A stretch of 64,000 bases of DNA from Ramlibacter sp. (lineage in GTDB: Bacteria; Pseudomonadota; Gammaproteobacteria; Burkholderiales; Burkholderiaceae_C), in the NCBI GenBank assembly GCA_021323335.1, contig JAJTCN010000005.1:1-64000 (forward strand), written 5' to 3'. A program made the translations under genes and the position numbers. This document shows positions 34,964-43,397 of this stretch, piece after piece; the first letter of the stretch is position 1; the number at the start of each line of letters is the position of its first letter. The notes below the pieces were generated by a model, which saw nothing but the letters and a program-made list of their open reading frames with translations, made no database searches and was not told the origin of the DNA.

Positions 34964-36207
34964 ACAAGTCCATCGATCAAGCCGTCCTGTCGCTGGTCGC
35001 GCCGGAGGCCGATGCTTCCCCCGCCGCCGCGGAACCGGCACAGGGCGGCAACCCGCCGATCGGACGGCGCTGGTCCGACGGCAACGGCTCCTATGCGCCC
35101 GCCGATCCCAACGCGCCATGGAGCATGTCGCAGCAGTGGCCCAACCTGGTCGCCGCGCTGTCCGAGCAGGCCGTGGAAAGCAGCAACCTGCTGCTGCGCG
35201 CGTTGAACTACCTGGTGGGCGCCGGCCGGCTGCGCCGCAGCGAAGCCAAGGCGCTCTCGGACGCGATGCACCAGCTGCGCGGCACCAGCTTGCGGGCGCA
35301 GCAGATCACCCGGCTGGCCGGCGGCCGCATCCGCCAGGCGCGCGAGCGCGTGGACCTGTCGGAGCTGGTGCGCCATGTGCTCGACGACCGGGCCCAGGAA
35401 CTCCAGGCCGCCGGCGTTGGCATCACCAGCGACCTGCAGGCGGTGGACGTGCTGCTCGACCCGCCGGTGGCGATCAGCCTCCTGAACAGCGCGATCGACT
35501 GGGCCCTCAGCTTCAGCAAGCAGCTTCACATCTCGCTGGCGCAGGCCGAATGGCCGGGGCCGGCGCAACTGAAGGTGCGGGTGACGACGCCCCCGCCGGC
35601 GCCCTCGCCCCACCCGGGCGGCGTGGGCTGGACGGTGCGGCCGCGCGGCCGCCGCCTGAACGACGGGCTGCACTGGATGTTGCTGCGGCAGATCGCGGCG
35701 TCCTCCTCGCTCGAAGTCGCGCGCACGCGCGAGGACGGCGCGGCGCTGCTGACCATCGGCTTCCCCAAGACCTTCCTCAGCACCGAGGGCATGGCTTGCC
35801 TGGAGCTGACCGACCATGGCGACGGGTCCTCCGCGCCGCTGCGCGACGCCTGGGTGCTGGTGATCGCGAGGGACGATCGCCTGCGCAAGGACGCGGTCGA
35901 GGCGCTGCGCAAGATGGGCATCGATGCGGTCGCGGCGGCGGACACCGGGCAGGCCGGCGCGGCGATCGGCGACACCCGGCCGAACGTGCTGGTAACGGCC
36001 TACGACGTTCCCGCCGGCGAGGTCGCGGCTTTCCGGCGCGACGTCCTGGGCGGCGAGGACCGCTGCCCGCTGGTGGAGATCACCCGCGAAGTGCCGTCGT
36101 TCCACCTGAGTGGTTTCGACCGCTTCGAGACCCCGAAGGTCGGCCGCGAGCAGCTGGCCACCGAATTGCCGCCGACGGTGTTGTTCGAGCTGGTGAAGGT
36201 GGTTTGA
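34960..36207 (+). CDS. Degenerate histidine-kinase-like protein with inactive receiver
   Basis: This 415-aa protein has a disordered N-terminus, a DHp-like helical region (ALSDAMHQLRGTSLRAQQITRLAGG), and a reduced ATPase-like domain (LLNSAIDWALSFSKQ and GLHWMLLRQIAASSSLEVARTRE) without D-x-G-x-G. The C-terminal receiver-like domain (AWVLVIARDDRLRKDAVEAL) has alanine where the phospho-aspartate should be (NVLVTAYDVPAG). It is coupled to the single-domain receiver by ATGA. It may bind or hold that receiver rather than act as an ordinary kinase. It shares layout with 31203-31949. Confidence 0.65.
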   Translation: MNKSIDQAVLSLVAPEADASPAAAEPAQGGNPPIGRRWSDGNGSYAPADPNAPWSMSQQWPNLVAALSEQAVESSNLLLRALNYLVGAGRLRRSEAKALSDAMHQLRGTSLRAQQITRLAGGRIRQARERVDLSELVRHVLDDRAQELQAAGVGITSDLQAVDVLLDPPVAISLLNSAIDWALSFSKQLHISLAQAEWPGPAQLKVRVTTPPPAPSPHPGGVGWTVRPRGRRLNDGLHWMLLRQIAASSSLEVARTREDGAALLTIGFPKTFLSTEGMACLELTDHGDGSSAPLRDAWVLVIARDDRLRKDAVEALRKMGIDAVAAADTGQAGAAIGDTRPNVLVTAYDVPAGEVAAFRRDVLGGEDRCPLVEITREVPSFHLSGFDRFETPKVGREQLATELPPTVLFELVKVV

Positions 36208-36217
36208 GGCGGGCGGT

Positions 36218-36246
36218 GTCGGGGTGCGGCTTTGCCGCAACCCGAC
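36218..36246. terminator. Hairpin between convergent signalling genes
   Basis: GTCGGGGTGCGGC-TTT-GCCGCAACCCGAC folds into a near-perfect 13-bp stem. It follows the stop at 36207 and precedes the convergent EAL gene end. It resembles half of the REP-like family seen elsewhere and lacks a U-tract. Confidence 0.65.
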
Positions 36247-36250
36247 GCTT

Positions 36251-38128
36251 TCAACTCCTGAACGGCCCGGCCTCGAGCAACCGGGCCAGTTGGTCGGCCG
36301 GCACCGGCGGGCTGTAGAAAAAGCCCTGCGCCTGCTCGCAGCCCAGCGCGCGCAAGGCCGCGGCCTGGGCCGCGGTCTCGACGCCTTCGGCCACCACCGA
36401 CAGGTGCAGGCCGCGGGCCAGCGCCACGCAGGTGCGCACGATGCCCTCGTACGCCGGATCGGAGGTGATCTTCATGACGAAGGCGCGGTCGATCTTCAGT
36501 TCGTCGATCGGCAGGGTCACGATGTACGCCAGCGACGAATAGCCCGTGCCGAAGTCGTCGATGGCCACCGGCACCCCCAGCGCCCGCACCTGCCTCAGCA
36601 CCTCGATCGCGCGCTCCATGTTGCCGATCAGGATGCTTTCCGTGATCTCGATGCCGATCGCCGACGGGTCGCCGTCCAGCGCCGCCAGCGCGCGTTGCAG
36701 CGCCGGCACGAAGTCATCGTGGCGCAACTGCGCCGCCGCCACGTTGACGGCGATCCGCGGCGCCGGCAGGCCGGCATCGCGCCAGCCGCGCCAGTCGTCG
36801 ATCGCGCGCTCCATGATCTTCTGCGCCACCGCCCCGATCAGGCCGGTGGTTTCCAGCGCCGGCACGAACTCGCCCGGCGACACCAGGCCCCGCTGCGGAT
36901 CCATCCAGCGCACCAGCGCCTCGACACCGACGATGCGGCCGGTGGCGAGCTCCACCTTCGGCTGGTAGTGGTTGACGAACTCCGACCGTTCCAGCGCAAG
37001 CCGCAGTTGCGGCTCCAGCCGGAAGTGCGTGCTGAGCACGTTGTCGACGCTGCGGTCGAAGAAGGCCATCGGCTGCTCGCGTTCGATCGCCACCTGCAGC
37101 GCCGTGTCCGCCGCGTTCACCACCTCGTCGAGCGTCCCGCCGTCGTCGGGAAACGAGGCGAAGCCCAGGGTCACCGGGCAGACCAGCGACAGCCCGTTCA
37201 CCGCATAGGGCTGGCCCAGGCTGCCGGCGAGCTCCGGCGCCTGCCGGCGCGCGAATTCGTCCGGGCGGGCTTGCGGGAAGAACAGGATGAACAGCCCGCG
37301 CTTGATGCGGCCGAGGAACGCGCCGCGGTCGCCGAACACGCGCAGCCTGTCCGCGGTCTGGCGAATCAGGGCGTCGGCCACGCGGAAGCCGTGCGCCGAA
37401 CCGATCTGGTTGATGGTCTTCAGCCGCACGAAGCAGACCATGCCGCGGTCCGGCTTGTGGTGGTCGAACTCGGCTTCGAAGTGGAACCAGTTCGGCAGCC
37501 CGGTCAGGCGGTCGGTCTCGGTGGCGATGCGCAACTGCCGGCGCAGCACCAGGTGGCTGGAGATGGCCCGGGCCAGCTTGGCCAGGCCGTCGCGCTGGCT
37601 GTCGGTCAGCCGGCGCGGCACGCCGTCCATCACGCACAGCGTGCCGATCGCGCTGCCCTCGCGGGTGCGCAGCGGCACGCCGGCATAGAAGCCAAGCGTC
37701 GGCCCCTTCGGCCCCCAGGGCTGCGGATCGGCCCAACCGAGCTTCGCGACGTCGGGGATTTCCAGCACGCGGTCCGGGTCGCGGATGGCGTGGGCGCAAA
37801 AAGACTTGTCACGTGGGACCTGCTGCACTGGCAGGCCGACGCGGGACTTGTACCACTGGCGATGGCTGTCGACGAGGGTCAACGCGCCGAGGGGGGTGCC
37901 GCACAGCACGGTGGCGAGCTGCACCAGGCGGTCGAGATCCTCGTCGGGTTCGGTGTCCAGCAGGCCGAAGCCGCGCAGGTCCGCGATCCGCTGGGGCTCG
38001 TCGGACGGCTGCAGCGCCGCCGTGGACAACCAGGCCGGCCGGCTCGCGGCGCGCGCATCGCCAGAGGCCCGCCCGAACACCGGCGGCGGGTTGCCTTCGG
38101 CGGGTGTTCGGGAGTGGACGGCGGCCAT
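36251..38128 (-). CDS. GAF-(degenerate GGDEF)-EAL c-di-GMP phosphodiesterase
   Basis: This 625-aa cytoplasmic protein has an N-terminal GAF domain (LDRLVQLATVLCGTPLGALTLVD, then YAGVPLRTREGSAIGTLCVMDG). A GGDEF-like domain has the signature position reading GRIKRGLFILFF, so the diguanylate cyclase site is lost. An intact EAL domain follows (VEALVRW, DDFGTGYSSLAYIVTLP, LKIDRAFV, EGVETAAQ). It is predicted to hydrolyse c-di-GMP under control of the GAF ligand. It lies 22 bases downstream of the FimV-like gene on the same strand, so it may be co-transcribed with it. Confidence 0.9.
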   Translation of the reverse strand: MAAVHSRTPAEGNPPPVFGRASGDARAASRPAWLSTAALQPSDEPQRIADLRGFGLLDTEPDEDLDRLVQLATVLCGTPLGALTLVDSHRQWYKSRVGLPVQQVPRDKSFCAHAIRDPDRVLEIPDVAKLGWADPQPWGPKGPTLGFYAGVPLRTREGSAIGTLCVMDGVPRRLTDSQRDGLAKLARAISSHLVLRRQLRIATETDRLTGLPNWFHFEAEFDHHKPDRGMVCFVRLKTINQIGSAHGFRVADALIRQTADRLRVFGDRGAFLGRIKRGLFILFFPQARPDEFARRQAPELAGSLGQPYAVNGLSLVCPVTLGFASFPDDGGTLDEVVNAADTALQVAIEREQPMAFFDRSVDNVLSTHFRLEPQLRLALERSEFVNHYQPKVELATGRIVGVEALVRWMDPQRGLVSPGEFVPALETTGLIGAVAQKIMERAIDDWRGWRDAGLPAPRIAVNVAAAQLRHDDFVPALQRALAALDGDPSAIGIEITESILIGNMERAIEVLRQVRALGVPVAIDDFGTGYSSLAYIVTLPIDELKIDRAFVMKITSDPAYEGIVRTCVALARGLHLSVVAEGVETAAQAAALRALGCEQAQGFFYSPPVPADQLARLLEAGPFRS

Positions 38129-38150
38129 CGGGGCTCCGTGGCTCAGTGGC

Positions 38151-40097
38151 TCAGTGGCGGGCGAGCGGCATTCGCTCGGACGCCACCGCCGCGCTGAAGG
38201 CCTCGACCTCCTCTTCCTGCCGGCGCTTCCGGGCGGCGCGCTCTTCCGCCTCGCGGGCGGCGGCCTGCATTTCCGCGATCAGCGGCGAGGTCTCCGGCTC
38301 CCTGATCGTCGGGGCGACAGGAGCGGCAGGGGCGCCGAGGTCGATGTCGACGCCGAACACGCTGCCGTCGCCCACGTCCGCCAGCGACTGCACCGCGAGC
38401 TGCGCCCCGGCGGCGTCCTCGGAGTTCGCCCACGGGGCCAGCGCATGGCCGTCGCCGGCGCCCGGCGTGTCGGCTTCGGTGGCGAGGCTGGTGGCCACGT
38501 CATGGAGGCACAGCAGCTCGCGGCCCGCCTGCAGCGTGAGCGGCGGCCCGGCCGCGGGCACGCCGAACAGCGCGTCCTCGATCACCTTCAGCACCCGCGG
38601 GGTGTGCCAGGCCGAAGTGATGCTCGCGCTCAGCCCGGCCAGGCTCTCCAGTCCGAGCGGTGCGGTCACCTGCTCCAGGCGCGGCGGCTCCACGCCGAAC
38701 AGCTGCGCGTAGCGGTCGCGCACCGCGGCCGCGGCCCGGCTGTCGTCCTCGCTTTCGCACAGCCGCAGCAACTCGAAGAAGGCGATCGGCGCCGGGCCGG
38801 CGCTATCCTGCAGGTAGGACTTCAGCACGGCGGCCGCGTCCGCCGCGAGCCCCAGGGAGCACAGGAACTCGGCCTCCTCGAAGGTCGCGGCGAGGGTCTC
38901 GACCCTGAGCACGGGGTCCGTGCCGCGCCGTTGCACGGGCGCGGCAGGCACGGCCGGCGCCGCTGCAGCCGGTGTCTCTCGCGGGTGCTCCGCCGGCACC
39001 GGCGAGGCATCCGGCGAAGCCGCGGCCGCGGCGGCCACCGCCGGCTGCAGCTCCGGCTGGGGTTGCGGCGCCTGCACATACCAGTGTTCGACCATGCTGT
39101 GGCGGGTGCGGTACCAGAAGACGCCGGCGGCGGCGGCAGCGACCAGCAGCAACAGGGCCAGCAGCTGCAGCGCGGCGGCGGAACCGTACCAGGGCTGCGC
39201 GGCATCCAGCCGTTGCCGCAGCGTCGCCATCCCGGCCCGCGTCTGTACGGCGTCTTGCCGCAGTTGCGCCAGGTCGCGCTCCAGGTCCTGCAACATGACC
39301 GTGGTGCGCAACACCTCCTGCGGATCGGCGTTGATGGCCTGCCAGAGCAAGGCGGCGGTGGCCCGGCGCCCGGCATCCCCGGCCGGTTCCGCCAGTTGCG
39401 CGCTCACGCGCAGCAGCGTGCTGCCGTCGACCTCGATGGGTTCCAGCCGCAGCCGCGGGCCGGACCGTGCAGTTGCCACCGCCTGCCCGGGAACGGCGGC
39501 ACGGGCGGCGCGCGTCCTGGCCGGCGCGGCCTCCCGCGGAGCCGCAGCGACCGGACGCGCGGCCCGGGACCGCGGCGACGGCTGCACCGCCGTGCTGGTG
39601 GCGGCCGCCAGTTGCAGCGGCGCCATGCCGGCCGCGGCAGCCATGGCCGGGGACAGGGGGGCGGCGGGCGGCGCTGCGCCAGCGCGCTGGGCGGCCAGGC
39701 TTGCCACGACCTGCTCGGACGCCAGTTCGGGCAACAAGGTGTAGCTGCGGGTGATCGCGCCGCGGCAGCCGGCGCGCACCGTCACGGTCACGACCGGCTC
39801 GTCGATCACGGCGTCGGTCTCGATGCGCACGCGCTTTTGCTGCGGGTCGGCGCCGAGGATGGTGGCGCGCACGCGGTGCGGCGGCAGCCGGGTGTCGCCG
39901 AAGGACACGTCCGCATGCACGCATTCGTCGCGCGCGTCGGCGGAGGCGAAGCGCGCCGGCACCGTCATCTCCAGGGGCCGGCCGATCCACGCCATGGACG
40001 AGGGGGTGCCGAGCGACTGGGCCTGCGAACCGGCCCAGGTCGCCAGCAACAGCAAGGGCAACACCAACTTGTGGCCGGACGTAAGCAACTTTTTCAT
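38151..40097 (-). CDS. FimV-like protein with single membrane segment
   Basis: This 648-aa protein has a signal peptide (MKKLLTSGHKLVLPLLLLATWAGSQAQ) and a periplasmic FimV/LysM-region-like beta domain (LEMTVPARFASADARDECVHADVSFGD). An Ala/Pro/Arg-rich linker and a short coiled coil (LQDLERDLAQLRQDAVQTRAGMATLRQRL) come next. One membrane helix (LQLLALLLLVAAAAAGVFWY) and a cytoplasmic region with TPR-like helices (FEEAEFLCSLGLAADAAAVLKSYLQ) complete it. This matches FimV/HubP polar organisers of type IV pili and c-di-GMP/cAMP signalling, although no LysM or C-terminal FimV motif is certain. ATG 40097 is used rather than TTG 40109. Its co-transcription with an EAL gene supports a polar signalling role. 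Confidence 0.75.
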   Translation of the reverse strand: MKKLLTSGHKLVLPLLLLATWAGSQAQSLGTPSSMAWIGRPLEMTVPARFASADARDECVHADVSFGDTRLPPHRVRATILGADPQQKRVRIETDAVIDEPVVTVTVRAGCRGAITRSYTLLPELASEQVVASLAAQRAGAAPPAAPLSPAMAAAAGMAPLQLAAATSTAVQPSPRSRAARPVAAAPREAAPARTRAARAAVPGQAVATARSGPRLRLEPIEVDGSTLLRVSAQLAEPAGDAGRRATAALLWQAINADPQEVLRTTVMLQDLERDLAQLRQDAVQTRAGMATLRQRLDAAQPWYGSAAALQLLALLLLVAAAAAGVFWYRTRHSMVEHWYVQAPQPQPELQPAVAAAAAASPDASPVPAEHPRETPAAAAPAVPAAPVQRRGTDPVLRVETLAATFEEAEFLCSLGLAADAAAVLKSYLQDSAGPAPIAFFELLRLCESEDDSRAAAAVRDRYAQLFGVEPPRLEQVTAPLGLESLAGLSASITSAWHTPRVLKVIEDALFGVPAAGPPLTLQAGRELLCLHDVATSLATEADTPGAGDGHALAPWANSEDAAGAQLAVQSLADVGDGSVFGVDIDLGAPAAPVAPTIREPETSPLIAEMQAAAREAEERAARKRRQEEEVEAFSAAVASERMPLARH

Positions 40098-40210
40098 GGG
40101 CTTACGCAATGTAAGAAGCTCTGCAGAGCTTGCCCGGTAGGAAGTGCCGCGCTTCCCCTGTAGGAATCAGACTACGCTTTTTTGCGCCGCGGCGGCGCCG
40201 ACTCGCGACG

Positions 40211-40450
40211 CTAGGTCGGCGACCGCGCGTCCGCCGCCGGCGTGCGCAGCATGGTGCTGAGGGTGCAGGCGCCCATGCAGACGAACCAGAAGGAGAAGAA
40301 ACCGGCCGTGTAGACGGCCTGGCGCGACCAGCCGAGGTGCTGCCCGGCCCATTGCAGCTCCAGCGGGTCGACGAGCGCGAACACCAGCAGTTCCAGCACG
40401 CACGCGGCCAGGAAGGCCGGCCAGCCGATCCACATCATCCGGTTCGCCAT
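40211..40450 (-). CDS. Small two-helix membrane protein at the end of the ccoG-fixH operon
   Basis: This 79-aa hypothetical protein has two hydrophobic segments (WPAFLAACVLELLVFALVDPLEL and AVYTAGFFSFWFVCMGACTLSTML) and a short polar tail. It follows the fixH-like gene by 34 bases on the same strand and is therefore likely in the ccoG operon. I do not recognise a named family. A role in cbb3 oxidase assembly is inferred from position only. Confidence 0.7.
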   Translation of the reverse strand: MANRMMWIGWPAFLAACVLELLVFALVDPLELQWAGQHLGWSRQAVYTAGFFSFWFVCMGACTLSTMLRTPAADARSPT

Positions 40451-40484
40451 CGTCTGCTCCTCGTTGTACGGGCCGGGCCGGCGC

Positions 40485-40739
40485 TCAGGGCGCGGTCGGC
40501 GTGGCCGCGTGGTTGCGCCCCTGCATCGCAGGCAGGCTCGCCTTGCTGCCCGCGGCCAGTGTCTTGTTGATCTCCATCCCGCGCCGATAGTAGTCCGTCG
40601 CGATCACCGGATCGGCGCCGCTGACCGCGATGAAGGCCGTGACGAACCCGGCCACCACCACCGCGGCCGGCCCCGCGATCACGAGCCAGACGAAGGGGAA
40701 GCGCCACCAGGGCGAGGACGTCGGGATTTGCTGCTGCAT
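40485..40739 (-). CDS. ccoH: FixH/CcoH-like cbb3 oxidase assembly protein (short form)
   Basis: This 84-aa protein has one membrane segment (FPFVWLVIAGPAAVVVAGFVTAFIAV) and the FixH-type sequence DPVIATDYYRRGMEINKTLAA. FixH/CcoH is needed for stable assembly of cbb3 oxidase. Many FixH proteins are about 150-170 aa with a periplasmic domain; this one ends shortly after the YYRRG motif, so it is a reduced version. The start at 40739 is just downstream of ccoG (10 bases). Confidence 0.82.
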   Translation of the reverse strand: MQQQIPTSSPWWRFPFVWLVIAGPAAVVVAGFVTAFIAVSGADPVIATDYYRRGMEINKTLAAGSKASLPAMQGRNHAATPTAP

Positions 40740-40749
40740 GCGGGACCTT

Positions 40750-42162
40750 TCAGCGGGGAACGAGGAACACCGACTTCTCCCGGACGTGCGCGTCGGCGCC
40801 GACGGCCTGGATGTCGAAGTGGATGGGATGGGAGCCGGGCGCGGCGGAGCCGTACGGCACCTGCAGGCGCACCGCGACCCAGCGGGATTCGGCGGCGCCG
40901 ATCTCGACCACCGCGTCGGAAGCGATCGACAGGCCGGGCAGCCCGGCGGCATCGATGCGATAGCGCTGCGGCTGCTCGGTGGCGTTCATGACCTGCAGGC
41001 GGTAGACGTTCTCCAGGCGGCCGCCCGGCACGATGCGCGCGAGCGCGGCGCGGTCGCGCACCACGTCCACCTTCAGCGGCATGCGCAGCGCCAGGCTGGC
41101 CATCATGCCCGCCGTCAGCACCAGCAGCACCGTCGCATACACCAGCACCCGCGGGCGCAGCACCCGGCGCAGGATGGCGTCGCTGCCGGACCCCTCCGCC
41201 AGCGCGCGCTGCGTGGTGAAGCGGATCAGGCCGCGCGGATAGTGCATCTTGTCCATCACGGTGTCGCAGACGTCCACGCAGCCGGCGCAGCCGATGCATT
41301 CGTACTGCAGGCCGTTGCGGATGTCGATGCCGGTCGGGCAGACCTGCACGCACAGGTCGCAGTCGATGCAGGAGCCCAGGCCCTTGGCCCGCAGGTCGTC
41401 CTTGCGCCCGCGCGTGCCGCGCGGCTCGCCGCGCGCGCTGTCGTAGCTCACGATCAGCGTGTCCTGGTCGAACATCGCGCTCTGGAACCGGGCATACGGG
41501 CACATGTACTTGCACACCTGTTCGCGCATGAAGCCGGCGTTGCCGTAGGTCGCGAGGGCGTAGAAGAACACCCAGAACACCTCCCAGGAGCCCATGCGGG
41601 TCTGCAGGAACTCCAGGCCGAGTTCCTGGATGGGCGTGAAGTAGCCGACGAAGGTGAAGCCGGTCCACATGGCCAGCGTGATCCAGAGCAGGTGCTTGAA
41701 CCATTTCTTGACCAGCTTTTCCAGCGAGAACGGCGCGCCATCGAGCTTGATGCGGGCGTTGCGTTCGCCCTCCACCTTGCGCTCGATCCACAGGAACATC
41801 TCGGTGTAGACGGTCTGCGGGCAGGCGAAGCCGCACCACAGGCGGCCGGCGACGGCGGTGAAGAGGAACAGCGACAAGGCGCTGATCACCAGCAGGCCGG
41901 TGAGGTAGATGAAGTCCTGCGGGTAGAGGACGTAGCCGAAGATGTAGAAGCGGCGCGCGGCCAGGTCGAACAGCACGGCCTGGCGTTCGCCCCAGTTCAG
42001 CCAGGGCAGGCCGTAGAAGATGACCTGCGTCAGCCACACGAAGGCCCAGCGCCAGCGCGCGAAGAGGCCCGTCACCGCGCGGGGATAGATCTTCTTCTCG
42101 GAAGCATACAGCCCGTGGCCGCCTTCCTCGGGCGCGGCGGGGAGGATGGGGATGACTTTCAT
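40750..42162 (-). CDS. ccoG: cbb3 oxidase accessory protein CcoG (ferredoxin-type, copper-related)
   Basis: This 470-aa polytopic membrane protein has about five transmembrane segments and two [4Fe-4S] ferredoxin motifs (CIDCDLCVQVCP and CIGCAGCVDVCD). Its C-terminal Ig-like domain ends in FLVPR. Early segments contain the conserved RLWCGFACPQTVYTEMFLWIERK. CcoG (RdxA/FixG) reduces copper for cbb3 cofactor insertion. ATG 42162 is preceded by GAGG. An FNR-like box lies 37-50 bases upstream. Confidence 0.94.
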   Translation of the reverse strand: MKVIPILPAAPEEGGHGLYASEKKIYPRAVTGLFARWRWAFVWLTQVIFYGLPWLNWGERQAVLFDLAARRFYIFGYVLYPQDFIYLTGLLVISALSLFLFTAVAGRLWCGFACPQTVYTEMFLWIERKVEGERNARIKLDGAPFSLEKLVKKWFKHLLWITLAMWTGFTFVGYFTPIQELGLEFLQTRMGSWEVFWVFFYALATYGNAGFMREQVCKYMCPYARFQSAMFDQDTLIVSYDSARGEPRGTRGRKDDLRAKGLGSCIDCDLCVQVCPTGIDIRNGLQYECIGCAGCVDVCDTVMDKMHYPRGLIRFTTQRALAEGSGSDAILRRVLRPRVLVYATVLLVLTAGMMASLALRMPLKVDVVRDRAALARIVPGGRLENVYRLQVMNATEQPQRYRIDAAGLPGLSIASDAVVEIGAAESRWVAVRLQVPYGSAAPGSHPIHFDIQAVGADAHVREKSVFLVPR

Positions 42163-42198
42163 ACCTCGATATGGTGCGGCGGCACCGGGCCGCGGCAC

Positions 42199-42212
42199 TT
42201 GATATTGATCAG
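42199..42212. promoter_or_regulatory. FNR-like box upstream of ccoG
   Basis: TTGATATTGATCAG differs from TTGAT-N4-ATCAA only at the last base. It lies 37 bases before the ccoG start, between ccoG and the REP-like hairpin that ends ccoP, so it can drive a separate ccoG-fixH transcript. Confidence 0.65.
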
Positions 42213-42230
42213 ACGCAAGGAAAAAGAAGT

Positions 42231-42305
42231 GGCGGGGTCGCTTTCGCGAACCCGCCCTACCGGTCCCGGTCTCCCGTAGGGCGGGTTCGCGCCAGCGACC
42301 CCGCC
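42231..42305. repeat. REP-like palindrome between ccoP and ccoG
   Basis: Two 30-nt arms, GGCGGGGTCGCTTTCGCGAA... (42231-42260) and its near-exact reverse complement (42276-42305), surround a 15-nt loop. The element directly follows the ccoP stop and probably separates the ccoNOQP transcript from ccoG. Confidence 0.75.
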
Positions 42306-42313
42306 AGGGCCCC

Positions 42314-43231
42314 TCAAGGCTTCGGCGCCTGCGGCTTGTTGGTCATGCCCCAGACGTAGCTGGCCAGGACGTGGATCTGCGCATCGGTCAGCTTGCCTTC
42401 CTGCGCCGGCATCTCGTTGGTCCGGCCGCCGTTGACGATGGAGATGATGGCCTGCTCGCCGTAGCCATGCAGCCAGGTGTCGTCGGTGAGGTTGGGGGCG
42501 CCCAGCGCCTGGTTGCCCTTGCCGTCGATGCCGTGGCAGGCGGCGCACGCGCCGAACTTGGCCTTGCCCAGCTGCGCCCGCACCGAATCGTGCGGGGCCT
42601 TCGACAGGCTCAGGACGTAGTTGGCGACGTTCTTCACGTCGTCGGGCGAGCCGACGGCGGCGGCCATCGGCGGCATGGCGCCGACGCGGCCCTTGAGCAC
42701 GGTCTCCTTGATCTTGTCGGGAGCGCCGCCGTACAGCCAGTCGGCATCGGCCAGGTTCGGGAAGCCCTTGCTGCCGCGCGCATCGGAACCGTGGCACTGG
42801 GCGCAGTTGTTCATGAACAGGCGCTCGCCCACGGCCATGGCATTGGCGTTGCCCGCCAGTTCCTCCGGGGGGCGCGCGGTGAACTGCGCGTACAGCGGCT
42901 CCAGTTCCTTGTTGGCCTGCGCCACTTCGGCTTCGTACTCGCCGCGCTGGGTCCAGCCCAGCTCGCCCGGATAGGTCCCCAGGCCGGGATAGGCCACCAG
43001 GTACAGCAGGGAGAAGACGATGGTCAGGATGAACAGCCCCACCCACCACAGGGGCAGCGGGTTGTTCATTTCCGTCAGGTCCTCGTCCCAGACGTGCCCG
43101 GTGGTGTTGTCCGCGCGCGCGGGAATCTTCTTGCGCGCCGTGATCCACAGCAGCAGCAGGCAGGCGACGATGCCGGCCAGCGTGGCGCCGGCCACGTACA
43201 GCGACCAGAAGCCGTTGGTGAAATCGCTCAT
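42314..43231 (-). CDS. ccoP: Cytochrome c oxidase cbb3-type subunit III (dihaem cytochrome c)
   Basis: This 305-aa subunit is membrane-anchored by N-terminal helices (LYVAGATLAGIVACLLLLWIT and LPLWWVGLFILTIVFSLLYLVAYPGLG) and has two periplasmic cytochrome c domains with CAQCH and CAACH haem sites and distal methionines in the AMPPM and EMPAQ stretches. It passes electrons from soluble cytochromes to CcoO/CcoN. It is the last gene of the ccoNOQP operon, 12 bases after ccoQ. Confidence 0.96.
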   Translation of the reverse strand: MSDFTNGFWSLYVAGATLAGIVACLLLLWITARKKIPARADNTTGHVWDEDLTEMNNPLPLWWVGLFILTIVFSLLYLVAYPGLGTYPGELGWTQRGEYEAEVAQANKELEPLYAQFTARPPEELAGNANAMAVGERLFMNNCAQCHGSDARGSKGFPNLADADWLYGGAPDKIKETVLKGRVGAMPPMAAAVGSPDDVKNVANYVLSLSKAPHDSVRAQLGKAKFGACAACHGIDGKGNQALGAPNLTDDTWLHGYGEQAIISIVNGGRTNEMPAQEGKLTDAQIHVLASYVWGMTNKPQAPKP

Positions 43232-43243
43232 GTCGCGTTGCTC

Positions 43244-43384
43244 CTATTGGTCTTGTTCGAAGGGAATCCGCGCGGCTTCCTCGAAACCCTCGCGGTTGCG
43301 GCGCGACCAGGCCCAGCCCCAGATGCCGACGAAGGTGACCAGCGAGGCGACGGTGGCGATCTCGCGCAAGGTGTTGACGTCCAT
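43244..43384 (-). CDS. ccoQ: Cytochrome c oxidase cbb3-type subunit IV
   Basis: This 46-aa subunit is too short for the ORF track. The minus strand encodes MDVNTLREIATVASLVTFVG, then IWGWAWSRRNREGFEEAARI and PFEQDQ, with one transmembrane helix and a charged cytosolic tail. CcoQ stabilises the cbb3 complex against oxygen and holds CcoP in place. It lies between ccoO (13 bases upstream) and ccoP, with AGGAGAAAAG before the ATG. Confidence 0.93.
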   Translation of the reverse strand: MDVNTLREIATVASLVTFVGIWGWAWSRRNREGFEEAARIPFEQDQ

Positions 43385-43397
43385 TCTTTTCTCCTGG

